Shown piece by piece: positions 21,490-32,100 of a DNA stretch of 64,000 bases. The stretch is from Abelmoschus esculentus (taxonomy: Eukaryota > Streptophyta > Magnoliopsida > Malvales > Malvaceae). The notes beneath the pieces are model-generated. The model was not told the origin of the DNA and did not search any database. It saw only the letters and a program-made list of their open reading frames with translations. The first letter of the stretch is position 1. Each line of letters opens with the position of its first letter. The stretch lies in assembly GCA_035048815.1 (NCBI GenBank), contig JAUCBN010000054.1, positions 8,277,001-8,341,000 of the forward strand. Reading direction: 5' to 3'. The position numbers were made by a program, and so were the translations under genes.

Positions 21490-23026
21490 ATGGCAACTTA
21501 CAAGCGATTTGCCCCAGCCAATGTTGAAGACCGCTTCAACAAGTCTTTCATTGCCCGGCAATTGTGGGAAGAACAAGGCTTCCAACATTCGGATGATGAA
21601 AACTACGGCATCGAGCATTATCTCTTTGACAGAATCAAGTACCAAGATTGGGAAATTTTCTGCCTTCAACCTACCCAGGCAAACGCTACCATCGTGCGGG
21701 AATTCTATGCGCACGGGACCAGAAGAGATTCCCTCTTTATTCACTGTCGTGGCAGGCCTGTCCAGTTGGATGCCGAGACCATCAATGATTTCTACGGCCT
21801 CACTCCAAGCAACGATGTTCACGCCGAATTCATGGAGGACATCACTACTGAGGATTACGAGTTAATCAAAGATGACATTTGCTACACGAATACTCCATGG
21901 GAAACCGGTGCCCATAGAGGACCGGTAGCAAGGCAAAGCCTAAAGCCCAAGGCCAAACTTTGGAACACCTTCGTAAAGAGACGCCTCATTCCCACATCCC
22001 ACAATAGCACGGTGGACCGAAAGCGATTGGTGCTCATCCAATCGATCATCAACAAGAGGAGCATCAACGTCGGAGAGATCATCTTACGTGAAATTCACGA
22101 ATGCGGTAAGTAAGATAGAGGACCATTATATTTCCCATGTTTGATCACTGGTTTTGTGTGTTGCCGCAAGTGTGCCAATCGAAGACACGAACGAATACAC
22201 TCTCCAAAGGCGAGGATGGACCAGAGACTTTTGCCATAAAGTAATGCAGATCACGCAGGCGGAGCCAGTCCAAGCAACGCCCTAGCAGTTCACTGCTGAT
22301 ACTACTGTCGGGGCCCAATACACGACAGACATGCCAGACACTACACACACCTCTGCCGCAGCAGACCCGTACCAGGAGATTTTGCAAAGGATGGCAGCGA
22401 TGGACCTCAGGCAACAAAGATACATGGAGTATCAAAGAGACTTCAACGGCACATTAGCCCAAATGATGCTCCATGCTTTTCTAGACTAAGGGGCGCAATT
22501 TCCAGAATTTCCCAGCAATATGTTTGTCACAGCCGCCCCTTACACCGAGACTACACCAGCTCCGGGAGGACCAAGGTCGTTCTTCCACGCGGGCCCTCAA
22601 CCAGAGTACCATGCTGCCGGCCCATCCAGGGCAGCAGACTCTGCCGCGGCATCATCTGCCAACAGAAGACCATCCAAGCGGAGGGCAGTCTTCAGCACTC
22701 CACCACGATCCCTAATCATCATGGGCAGTCTATCAGCTGAGATAGATGCCTATGTGCACCAAAGCTCAACCGTCGCCGGACCGAGTACACACCATACCGG
22801 GGCATCCACAGCAATGGAAGGTGGAACAGACATAATGATCACCGAGGAGATGGCCGACGTGGAAGAAGGAGAAGAAGTGGAGGCTCCGATGCAACGGACA
22901 CCACCTATAAGAGTCCAACCGCCCCGACAAGCAAAAGCTCAACCATCGCCCTCACCAAGAACAAAGCAATCGACAGCAAGGCCAAGGAGAAAAATTGTTA
23001 CAAGCAGCTCTTCGGAGTCTCTTTAA
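21490..23026 (+). pseudogene. PTP ORF of A3 (plant transposon protein domain)
   Basis: The start MATYKRFAPANVEDRF at 21490 is the first ATG after the TATA box. 208 codons are open: DRIKYQDWEIFCLQP, IVREFYAHG, FYGLTPSNDVHAEF and LVLIQSIINKRSINVGEI match the plant transposon protein domain. The frame then stops at TAA (22111-22113), where A2 has AAG. More damage follows: a frameshift near 22150, TAG near 22283 (QATP then stop), TAG near 22487. The tail 22520-23026 is open and ends KIVTSSSSESL. There is no membrane segment, so calling it an envelope is not supported. Function unknown. Confidence 0.78.
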
Positions 23027-23930
23027 TATTTTCTCATATAATTCAATATTATTTGTTGTTTGCTTTCTATGTTGCTTATTTTCCATAATTTTTTTGTTTT
23101 CTGCTATTATCTTCTAATATAAAGCATTGAGGACAATGCTTGGTTTGAGTTTGGGGTGCAGATTCACTACCGAGGCAGCAATCTGCTGCCCAGGCCATAC
23201 CAAGAAAATGGAGTACTTAAGTGAAATTTTTAAATTTTTTATGCTCTCCGCCTTACCTGAATTAACTGCCTATACTTTTGCACTGCTTATCATCTGTACT
23301 GCCTTAGTTTATTCTTTAAGGCTATAGAAATCTTTCTCCTTACCATGATTAGGTCCTGTTAAGAAGGACCTTAACCTTAGGATACTTAAGGATGAAAACT
23401 TAAAAGCTTACTATAGGAAGAAATCAAACTCTTTTGGGACTTGTTGGATTATAGGAATTCTTTTAATGAACTTAGGTGATAAAGACTTAGATTCTTGGGA
23501 AAGTAACTAGAGGTGCCTATCACTGGCTCTAGGAAGTACTCTTCTTCATGCTAGAGGTGCCCGAAATTGGCTCTAGTATGCTTTAAGGAATATTACAAGA
23601 AAGAAGGAATTATCCTTGAGGTGCCCAAAATTGACTCAAGAATTGGTTGTTTAGAAAAGAAGAGAACACTTAACCCAATTCTACTTGTCTTGAACTTAGA
23701 GTTTATCTAAGAAAGACTTTAATCAAACTTGTCCACAAAAACGCACACACTCACAATTCTTATAGTTTGTTTCTAGGTAAACCCTTGGGTAGCCGAAAGG
23801 TTAAGGCTTAAGAATAGGCATAGTTATGGTGGGGAGAATAGATGGAAATATAAGACCAAGAGAGAGTAGAGTTCGGCAAATTGATGGTTTGCATTTCTTG
23901 AGGACAAGCAATAGTTCGAGTTTGGGGCTG
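23027..23930 (+). other. 3' non-coding region of A3 with two polypurine-tract modules
   Basis: Module 1: hairpin GCATTG-AGGA-CAATGC (23124-23139) then AGTTTGGGG (23149-23157). Three 26-nt hairpins at 23507-23640. Module 2: hairpin with an AGGA loop (about 23896-23910) then GAGTTTGGGG (about 23918-23927), 3 bp before the LTR. Module 2 is the functional plus-strand primer by position; module 1 is an extra copy about 770 bp upstream. Confidence 0.75.
23507..23640 (+). other. three 26-nt hairpins, A3
   Basis: Units at 23507-23532, 23551-23576 and 23615-23640, each 26 nt. Outer stems: CTAGAG/CTCTAG, CTAGAG/CTCTAG and CTTGAG/CTCAAG. The third differs by two changes that pair with each other. Inner bases GCC/GGC can pair in the first two units. 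Confidence 0.7.
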
Positions 23931-25172
23931 TGATAAGTGATCAACTCACTATCACTTTTTACAACTTTTATGGGCATTAATCACCGAATTTACACCCACT
24001 CGGACCAATGCATGTACTTAATGTGATATATTTAGAAGTTAAGCCCATAGAAATAATATTTACAGAAAAAGGCAAGTTTTACTAATTTTTATATCTGTGC
24101 AGGAGAACCAGTGACATGGCAGCAACATGGCCGAGGCAGCAGCTGAGAGCCAGGAAGCAAGACTGTAGGCGATTGGAAGAGAAAAATCCAAGGAACGTGT
24201 CTGGACATAAAGCACATGGATAGGAGCTGGCTAGCATGAGGAAAAGCCCAAGACAAGGCCACGCGGAAAAGCCTCTTAGTTGAATTAAACTTGGAAATAT
24301 TTTAATTATGTACATGACTTGTTCCCTACTCCAAGTTGTATTCTACTTAGGAAAGGTTTGCCCTAGGTCAAGCCTATATAAAGACCTAGCCGTCCAATGT
24401 ATTAGACACCAATACCTAGAGAGAGAGTCGATTCATAGATTCTTTGTTTTCTTTCTCTCAACTATGTTCTAAGCTTTCTTAGGGTTTAGGTGAAGTTTGT
24501 TAGTAATTATGAGAGCAGATTGTACTTTGTCTTTGTTTCAATGCAATAAAACTATCAAGGTTTGCTTATCTTGTGTTATTCTTTGTTCTTACATTCAAGC
24601 TCGGGAGAGAAGTTTGTGAGTAATCCATTTATCTAGACTTGAGAGAGTTAGATTCACGAAAGGGGTAAGTACGGTGCTTCAATCGCGAAATACTAACTCG
24701 GCCTAGGGATTGGTCAAGAGTTTCAGCGGCTAAAAGAAGTGTGAGATTGGTTGGTGAGTATAATTGATTCACGTCGGGAGGTATCATCAAGGACTAGTCA
24801 TCAACAGTACTTCGACTTAGGGATAAACGGAGTCATTCAAGGACACTTTGCCGAACTTTGGTAATGTCCAACCACGAGCAAGGGATTGCTGCGGCAGACA
24901 ATATTGTCGCTGCCAAGACAGTAATCTGCAGTGCTGCCGAGGCAGTGATATACGATTGCATTGGGCAGAGACAAGTCAATCGAATCCACAATACAGCGCA
25001 ACTGGATCCTGACCTATCTCTCTCTAATATTCAATTCTCTTTACTTAGTTGTTTTATTTCCGTTTACCAAACCCAAAATCGCTTGTGTTTTATTTTATTT
25101 TATTTTATTACTTATCACTTATTACTTGCGATGTGTCCACTTGCACTCAACGTGTACTTTTGACACACGACA
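23931..25172 (+). repeat. 3' LTR of A3
   Basis: 1242 bp, start TGATAAGTG, end CACACGACA. It keeps the TATATAAAG box (near 24376). It lacks a short stretch near 25090-25115 that other copies have (acagaacaagaag...gataa). Confidence 0.92.
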
Positions 25173-25177
25173 TCTTG

Positions 25178-25492
25178 AATGATTAGATTCGGTTAAGTGT
25201 AAAAAATATTTTCTATGCTTGTGTCTCGATGATTAAGTATCTTTATAAGTGTTTAGATCGATTTAAACAATGAATTTAGGTTTTTTCTTGATTGATAACC
25301 GAACGGAACATGAGTTTAGTAGGTTGCTTAGACCTTAAGTTTGACAAAATTGTTTACTTGTGCTTAAAGAAATACCAAATGGTTACCTTGTCTACCAAGA
25401 AAGAACAAATTGGTCACTTTGTTAAGATTCTTGCCTTGTTTGGAAAGCATGAGTATCAATTCTATATCCTAAACCGGGATTAGGGTGTTAGA
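25178..25492 (+). repeat. LTR-C, 5' LTR of C1, part 2
   Basis: Continues the LTR interrupted at 18130 and matches 43003-43320. It ends in GGGTGTTAGA, a decayed form of the TGTAACACC...GGTGTTACA inverted LTR ends. No primer-binding site can be recognised after it. Confidence 0.85.
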
Positions 25493-25643
25493 TTTTGTGT
25501 TATAAGAACTTAGGCATTGATTCTAGGACTTCTTGTACATTCATGCATCATATAAGATTAAACTATGCTACCCATGAGTTATATACCGTATATGCTTTTG
25601 CTTTTGCTTATCTAAACTAGTTATTGTTTAACAATTATAGAAA

Positions 25644-26604
25644 ATGTCTAAGAACATATTAGCTCGGGACAATGAAAGTCCTATGGGCTCCTCGAATGAA
25701 GGAGACAATGTAGGGATGCAAATAAACCTTCCACCATAACTACCTCAGCCTCTAGTACCACCAGTACTACTTGCTCCTCAACTAGAAGCTCTGGCTATTA
25801 GGAACGTAAAACAAGAATGTCTCCCTAACATGAAGAAGATGTTCAATTAGCTTATAGTGAATCTTAGGCATGATCATCCTTCCCCTGGTACTACACCAAG
25901 CAGAGATCCTAGTGATAAGCTTGCTTGATTTATAGCTTATACATTTACTGGTGAGATTCTTGAAAGGCCCGAGGAGGCAGAAAACAGACTTGAATGTACT
26001 ACACAAAATCTTGAAAAAACAAGTATAATGTTCATATGAACACAAGCTCGAGTGTGCTATATCTCTCCACTTTGATGAGCCTTTGAGCTGGTGGGAATCA
26101 ATTACTCTAACTGCCCCAGCCGAATCAATCACATGGAAATTCATTGTGGATGAATTCAAAAAGAAATACATCAGTGAAGAATACCTAGCCGAGCGCAGAA
26201 ATCGCTTCTTGTACATGAAACAAGCCAATAAACCCATTGAACAGTATGTGGCTAAATTTTGTAAGTACTTCAAGTATGGTTCGGAGTACATAAAGAATGA
26301 AGAAGATAAATGTCGCAAGTTTAATGATGGTCTTAGTGAAGAACTAAGCCCTATGTTTACAGCCTTGGGGATTAAAGATTTTTAGCAACTGGTGAACCGG
26401 GACATTGCAACGGAAACTAAAATGAAAGCAATTGAGAAAAGAAAGAGTGGTAATCGAAGCGATAAGAAACAAAAGCAGGATGACAAACATCAATGGAAAT
26501 CCAATAAGAAGGTCAAGTATCACCAGGAAAGCTCAGCTACTAATACTTCGGCATAGAAAGGCTATTATATTCCGAAACCACGCCTGATTGATAGATCTTC
26601 AGCT
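25644..26604 (+). pseudogene. gag of chromovirus C1
   Basis: The start is at 25644 (MSKNILARDNESPMGSS). The retrotransposon gag domain is clear at 26083-26385 (PLSWWESITLTAPAESITW, EFKKKYISEEYLAERR, CRKFNDGLSEELSPMF). Several stops and frameshifts precede it. A Lys-rich tail follows. It is cut at 26604 by an LTR-B fragment, so the zinc knuckle and all of pol are missing. Confidence 0.8.
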
Positions 26605-27235
26605 CCTTTTTACTTAAGTTATTGAGTGTCCTTAGTCTCATATAGGTTCATTTAGTTGCATTTAGGTTCATAACATTGCACATAGTCTTTTAGTTATGCC
26701 TTGACATTTTTATGTGGTAATAGGTTCTATTTCATGAGAAGGGTAGTTCTTTTTAGTTGTGTTGTGCAGATGAAGCAAAAACGGAAGTTGAGGCAATTTG
26801 TCATGCCAATCGTTGAAGGATAGCAATGGGAAAATGCCATGGCAAAGCTAGAAAACTCTTGGGCTAAGCTAGACAACAAAGAGATATTTTGATAAGAGTG
26901 CCAGCTATTGCTACCACAGCCGATCGAGACCACTACAGCCTAGACACAACCATCTTGGTAGGGGACCACAACAAATATGGCCTTTATGCGAGCCACCTCA
27001 GTAGGGGACCACTGTCACCTCTACCAATCCTGCAGGAATGTTACAACAAAAAGAGGGCAGAAAAGGGTTTTTGCCTATCTTTTAGGGGGTTTTATCCCTT
27101 CTTTATAAAGGGTGGTGACCTAATAAAAGGTAAGACCGGAAGGAGAGGCCTTTTAAGGAGCAAAACACAGTAAAAGAGGCACCTTTAGAGCGGTTTGCGG
27201 CGGAGGAAAGCTCCCACCTTTCTCCTCCAAACTCC
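26605..27235 (+). repeat. LTR-B fragment, remains of the B1 5' LTR
   Basis: About 630 bp matching 35012-35639 in the 3' LTR. It lacks the first 30 or so bases and everything after tctcctccaaactc. It contains TGCCATGGCA (26835-26844). Confidence 0.85.
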
Positions 27236-27349
27236 GTCCAAGGAGTCCTCCATTGATATAGCTCGAAGGGAGTGGTGTGCTAAGCATCCGGAAGAGAGAG
27301 TTGGATGACTCCGCTCTCTCTCGGGAATGACTGGGTGAATCAATTATAC
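27236..27349. other. rearranged junction: inverted LTR-B piece and micro-duplication
   Basis: About 27310-27338 is the reverse complement of LTR-B sequence near 36335-36362 (cacccaatcattcccgagag). A 16-bp string (gtgaatcaattatact) occurs here and again at about 27386-27401. Looks like a multi-step repair junction. Confidence 0.55.
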
Positions 27350-28243
27350 TGTTGATGACTAGTCCTTGATGATACCTCCCGGCGTGAATCAATTATACTC
27401 ACCAACCAATCTCACACTTCTTTTAACCGCTAAAACTCTTAACCTATCCCTAGGCCGAGTTAGTATTTCGCGATTGAAACACCGTACTTATCCCTTTCGT
27501 GAATCTAACTCTCCCGAGTCTAGATAAATGGATTACTCACAAACTTCTCTCCCGAGCTTGAATGCAAGAACAAAGAATGGCAAAGGATAAGCAAACCTTG
27601 ATAGTTTTATTGCATTGAAACAAAGAAAAAGTACAATCTCCTCTCACAAATACTTAACAACCTTCACCTAAACCCTAAGAACGCTTAGAACATAATTTGA
27701 GAGAAAGAAAACATTGAATCTTAGGGTAAACTCTCTATGAATCGGCTCTCCTAATACATTGGACGGCTAGGTCTTATATAGGCTTGGCCTAGGGCAAACA
27801 TTTCCTAAGTAGAATACAACTTGGAGTAGGGAACAAGTCATGTACATAAATAAAATATTTCCAAGTTTAATTCAACTAAGAGGCTTTCCCGCGTGGCCTT
27901 GTCTTGGGCTTTTCCTCATGCTAACCAGCTTCAATCCATATGCTTCATGTCCAGAAACGTCCCTTGGATTTTTCTCTTCCAATCGCCTACAATATTGCTT
28001 CCTGGCTCTCAGCTGCTGCCTCGGCATCGGGTCCTACCTCGGCCATGTTGCTATCGCGGCACTTGTTTCTCCTGCACAGATATAAAAATGCAGTAAAACT
28101 TGCCTTTTCTGTAAATATTATCTTTATAAGCATAACTTCTAAATATATCACATTAAGTACATGCTTTGGTCTGAGTGGGTGTAAATTTAGTGATTAATGC
28201 CCATAAAAGGTGTAGAAAGTGATAGTGAGTTGAGCACTTATCA
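27350..28243 (-). repeat. LTR-A partial copy, minus strand
   Basis: Sense start at 28243 (TGATAAGTGCTCAACTCAC); it stops in mid-LTR at about 27350. On its right it is fused directly to B1 gag, so the B1 leader, primer site and gag start were removed with it. Confidence 0.85.
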
Positions 28244-29159
28244 AAGATGCAAGGCAACATATCAGGGCATTTTTAGAAGTTTGTGACTCATTCCGTCAAC
28301 AAGGAGTTCACGAGGATGTCTTGAAACTCAAGCTATTCCCTTATTCTCTATGTGGTCAAGTAAGGGGATGGTTGAGTGGAGTACCATCTGGATCGATAGA
28401 GTCATGGGTTGATCTATGCAAGAGCTTTTTGCTACGGTGTAATCCTCCGAATCTCAATACTCTACTTAGAAATGGCATTGCTTCTTTTCGACAAGGTGAC
28501 GACGAGTCGATGTGCGAATGTTGGGATCGATACAAGTGACTGCTTCGCAAATGTACAAATCATGGATTTCAAGATTGGACTCAAGTTGTGATGTTTTACA
28601 ACGGAGTCAATGCACCTACTAGGATGATGTTAGATGCCTCGGCAAATGGAACTTTGCTAGACAAATCACCCGAGGAAGCATTTGACATTCTTGATAGAAT
28701 TGCCAACAATGATTATCAATTTCCTTCTACAAGACTTGGAACCGGGAGGAAGGCACAAGGAACATTTGAGCTTGATGCAAAAGACTCACTATCCGCCCAA
28801 CTCTCAGCTATCACCAACATGTTGAAGAGCATTCAATGCTCCAATGAAGTGAAGGAAGTGAAGATAGCCGATTCAGCATGTCTGTTATACCATGGCAATC
28901 ATCACGAGAGTGAGTGCTCAAGAAGCCATGAGACAGCTAACTATGTGAGCAACTTCAACCGAAGCAACAACAATCCCTACTCGAACACCTATAATCCAGG
29001 ATGAAGACAACATCTGAATTTTTCATGGGGAAACCAAGGACCCAGCAATCCTAATCCCCCAATGCGGAACCAAAATCAGCATGAGCCCCAGAATTTCAAC
29101 CTAATATTCCCTGGCATAATCAAAACAAGGGGGCTGCATCGTCATCTAATACTAGTTCT
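28244..29159 (+). pseudogene. gag of element B1 (5' truncated)
   Basis: The frame enters at DARQHIRAFLEVCDSF, aligned with the middle of the A3 gag. Conserved MFYNGVNAPTRMMLDASANG (near 28590) and NNDYQFPSTR. The zinc knuckle reads CLLYHGNHHESEC, with the second Cys changed to Tyr. Stops: TGA in YK-stop-LLRKC (28537-28539) and TGA after TYNPG (29002-29004). A frameshift near 29095-29120 leads into the pol frame. Not translatable as it stands. Confidence 0.85.
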
Positions 29160-32100
29160 TTGGAGGCGACTATGCAAGATTTTATTCTAAGTACCAAGAC
29201 GATGCTTCAAGAGCATACAACATCTATCAAGAACCAAGGAACTTTACTACAAAGCCACAGTGCTTCATTGCGAAATCTAGAGAGTCAGGTTGGCCAAATT
29301 GCCACGGTATTACAAGAGCGTCAGCCTGGACGACTGCCGAGTGATACTGAAGTCACCAAGCTGCATGGTAAGGAGCATTGTAGTGCGATCACACTGAGAA
29401 GTGGTACTCAACTTAATCAGCAAGATAAGTTTGGGGGGAAGAAGTTTGAAGATTCCCTACCCGAACCTGTGCAAGAAGAAATGCCTGAGCAAATTCTCGA
29501 GGAAAAGGACCAGGAGGAAGGTTTGACAAAGGAACCTGCCGACGGAGCAAGCAAAAATGCCACGGCAAAACCAGTTCCTACACCACCAGTGGAAGAAGTT
29601 AGACCCCCACCACCCTTTCCCCAAAGGCTGAAGAAGCACAACGATGAAATTCAGTTCAAGAAGTTTTTGGACAAGTTGGATCAGTTATACATAAATGTCC
29701 CGCTATTGGAGGCAATTGACCAAATGTCCACTTACGCTAAATTTCTGAAGGAGATAGTCACGAAGAAGCGTAAAGTGGAGAAGTTGGAGATAATTGCCAC
29801 GTCAAAAGATTATTGCTCTGCTTTGAGTAATCTACCATCAAAGAAGAGGGATCTGGGCGGCTTCATTATTCCTTGTGCCATTGGAGAAAAGTTTTTTGGG
29901 AAGGCACTTTGTGATCTTGGATCAAGTGTAAATCTGATGCCCAAGTCAATTTTCGTGAAGCTTGGCATGGGAGATGCGAGACCCACATCTGTCATATTGC
30001 AACTAGCCGATCATTCTCATGTGAGACCCGAGGGAAAGATCGAAGATGTCATAGTGAGGGTGGACAAGTTTGTGTTTCCAGCCGACTTCCTCATACTTGA
30101 TTGCGAGGTTGATGCTAACACACCCATTATCTTAGGGAGACCTTTCCTAGCAATCGGTCGCATTCTCATTGATTGTGAGAAGGGTGAGCTCACTATGCGT
30201 GTAGGAAATCAAAGATTGACTGTGAACATCAACAATTCTCTTAAGTACATGGATGATTCTAAAGAATGTCAGAGTATTTTGGAAGCAGATTATGAGCAAT
30301 CAACAGAAGCTGATCATTTTTGCCACAACAATTTCGTGCAACTGGATGAGTATGAAGAACTCACGAATGAAGAAGAGGAAGAAGCTAGTGAATCTTCATT
30401 GGAGGAACATCAATCTAGTCTGCTGATAGCTAGAAACAATTCAAGCTTCGAGCCTCTTGATTTCGAGGAATTCAGTCCTCCTAAGCCTTCATTATTCGAT
30501 GCACCGAAGCTGGAGCTAAAGATTTTGCCACAACATTTGAAATATGCTTATCTAGGTAAAAACGAGACCCTGCTTGCTATTATTTCTGCGAACTTAAATT
30601 CTGATCAAGAGAGAAGTCTACTTGCTATTTTGTCACAGCATAAACGAGCAATAGGATGGACCATGGCGGATTTAAAAGGGATTAGTCCTACCATCTGTAT
30701 GCATAAGATACTTCTGGAAGAATACCATGGCAAATCTGTAGAGCCACAGTGTAGACTCAACCCCATTATGAAGCAAGTTGTTATGAAGGAGATCCTTAAA
30801 TGGCTTGATGCTGGAGTAATTTACCCAATATCGGATAGTTCATGGGTAAGCCCAGTTCAATGTGTGCCAAAGAAAAGAGGCACGACCGTGGTGAGCAATG
30901 AGGACAATGAGTTATTGCCGACGCGAGTAGTGACCGGATGGAGGATTTGCATGGACTATTGGAAGCTCAACAAGGCTACGAAGAAGGACCACTTTCCTCT
31001 ACCCTTTATCGACCAAATGTTAGATCGCTTGGCAGGAAAAGCTTACTATTGTTTCTTGGATGGATATTCGGGTTATAATCAAATAGCTATCGCACCGGAG
31101 GACCAAGAGAAGACAATTTTCACTTGTCCTTATGGCACTTACACTTTTCGAGGGATGCCCTTTGGATTGTGTAATGCCCCGACAACTTTCCAGCGCTGCA
31201 TGCAAGCTATCTTCTCAGATATGGTTGAAGACTCTCTTGAGATATTCATGGATGACTTTTCTGTTTCTGGAGACAATTTCCAGAAATGTCTTGGCAATTT
31301 AGCAAAGGTCCTGAAGCAATGTGAAGAGGCTGACCTTGTGCTGAATTGGGAGCAATGTCACTTCATGGTGACGGAAGGTATTGTGTTGGGCCATAAAATC
31401 TCACACAAAGGCATTGAGGTAGACAAAGCTAAGATCGAGGTGATCGAGAAGCTATTACCGCCAACAAATGTCAAGGGCATAAGAAGTTTTCTTGGACACG
31501 CGGGATTCTATCGGAGATTCATCAAGGATTTCTCCAAGATCTCCAAGCCCTTGTGCATGTTGTTGCAGCAGAACCAGCCTTTTGTGTTCGATCAAAAATG
31601 CCATGGCGCTTTCACAGACCTGAAGCAAAACCTGATCACTGCACCAATTGTTGTTCCCCCAGATTGGACACTACCGTTCGAGCTGATGTGCGACGCGAGC
31701 GACTACGCAGTGGGAGCAGTCTTGGGGCATCGTCGAGGTAAAATTTTTCATGTTGTTTCTTATGCTAGCCGTACTTTAAATGATGCACAAATTAACTATA
31801 CCACCACAGAGAAAGAGCTACTTGACGTGGTATTTGCATTTGACAAGTTTAGGTCATACTTGATAGGCATTAAGGTTATTGTTCACACTGATCACTCAAC
31901 AATTAAGTACTTAGTGACTAAAAAGGATGCCAAACCTAGACTCATTAGATGGATACTGCTGTTGCAAGAATTTGATTTAGAAGTGGTAGATAGGAATGGA
32001 ACCGAGAACCAAGTTGTTGATCATCTTTCTAGGCTAGAAGTTGACCTGGAATGTCATGACAAAATTGAAATACATGATGAATTTCCTGATGAGAAAATTC

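Larger units (their letters stand above)
18131..25172 (+). mobile_element. element A3: non-autonomous Athila-like retrotransposon with TSD
   Basis: 7042 bp, ends TG...CA, flanked by the perfect 5-bp direct repeat TCTTG (18126-18130 and 25173-25177). Removing it restores LTR-C sequence seen uninterrupted near 43000. Order: 5' LTR with a large deletion, tRNA-Asp primer site, gag-protease, internal TATA box, PTP ORF, 3' hairpins, two polypurine-tract modules, 3' LTR. There is no RT, RNase H or integrase, so any movement depended on another element's enzymes. Confidence 0.93.

Noticed and set aside
22105..22175. Apparent intron (GGTAAGTAAG ... AG) in the A3 PTP ORF
   Set aside because: The A2 copy reads straight through the same stretch with conserved protein (GPLYFSCLITSICNAAGVP), so the TAA in A3 is a mutation.
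21490..23026. PTP as a retroviral-type envelope protein
   Set aside because: No signal peptide, membrane segment or cleavage site is visible; only its position resembles the env-like ORF of Athila elements.
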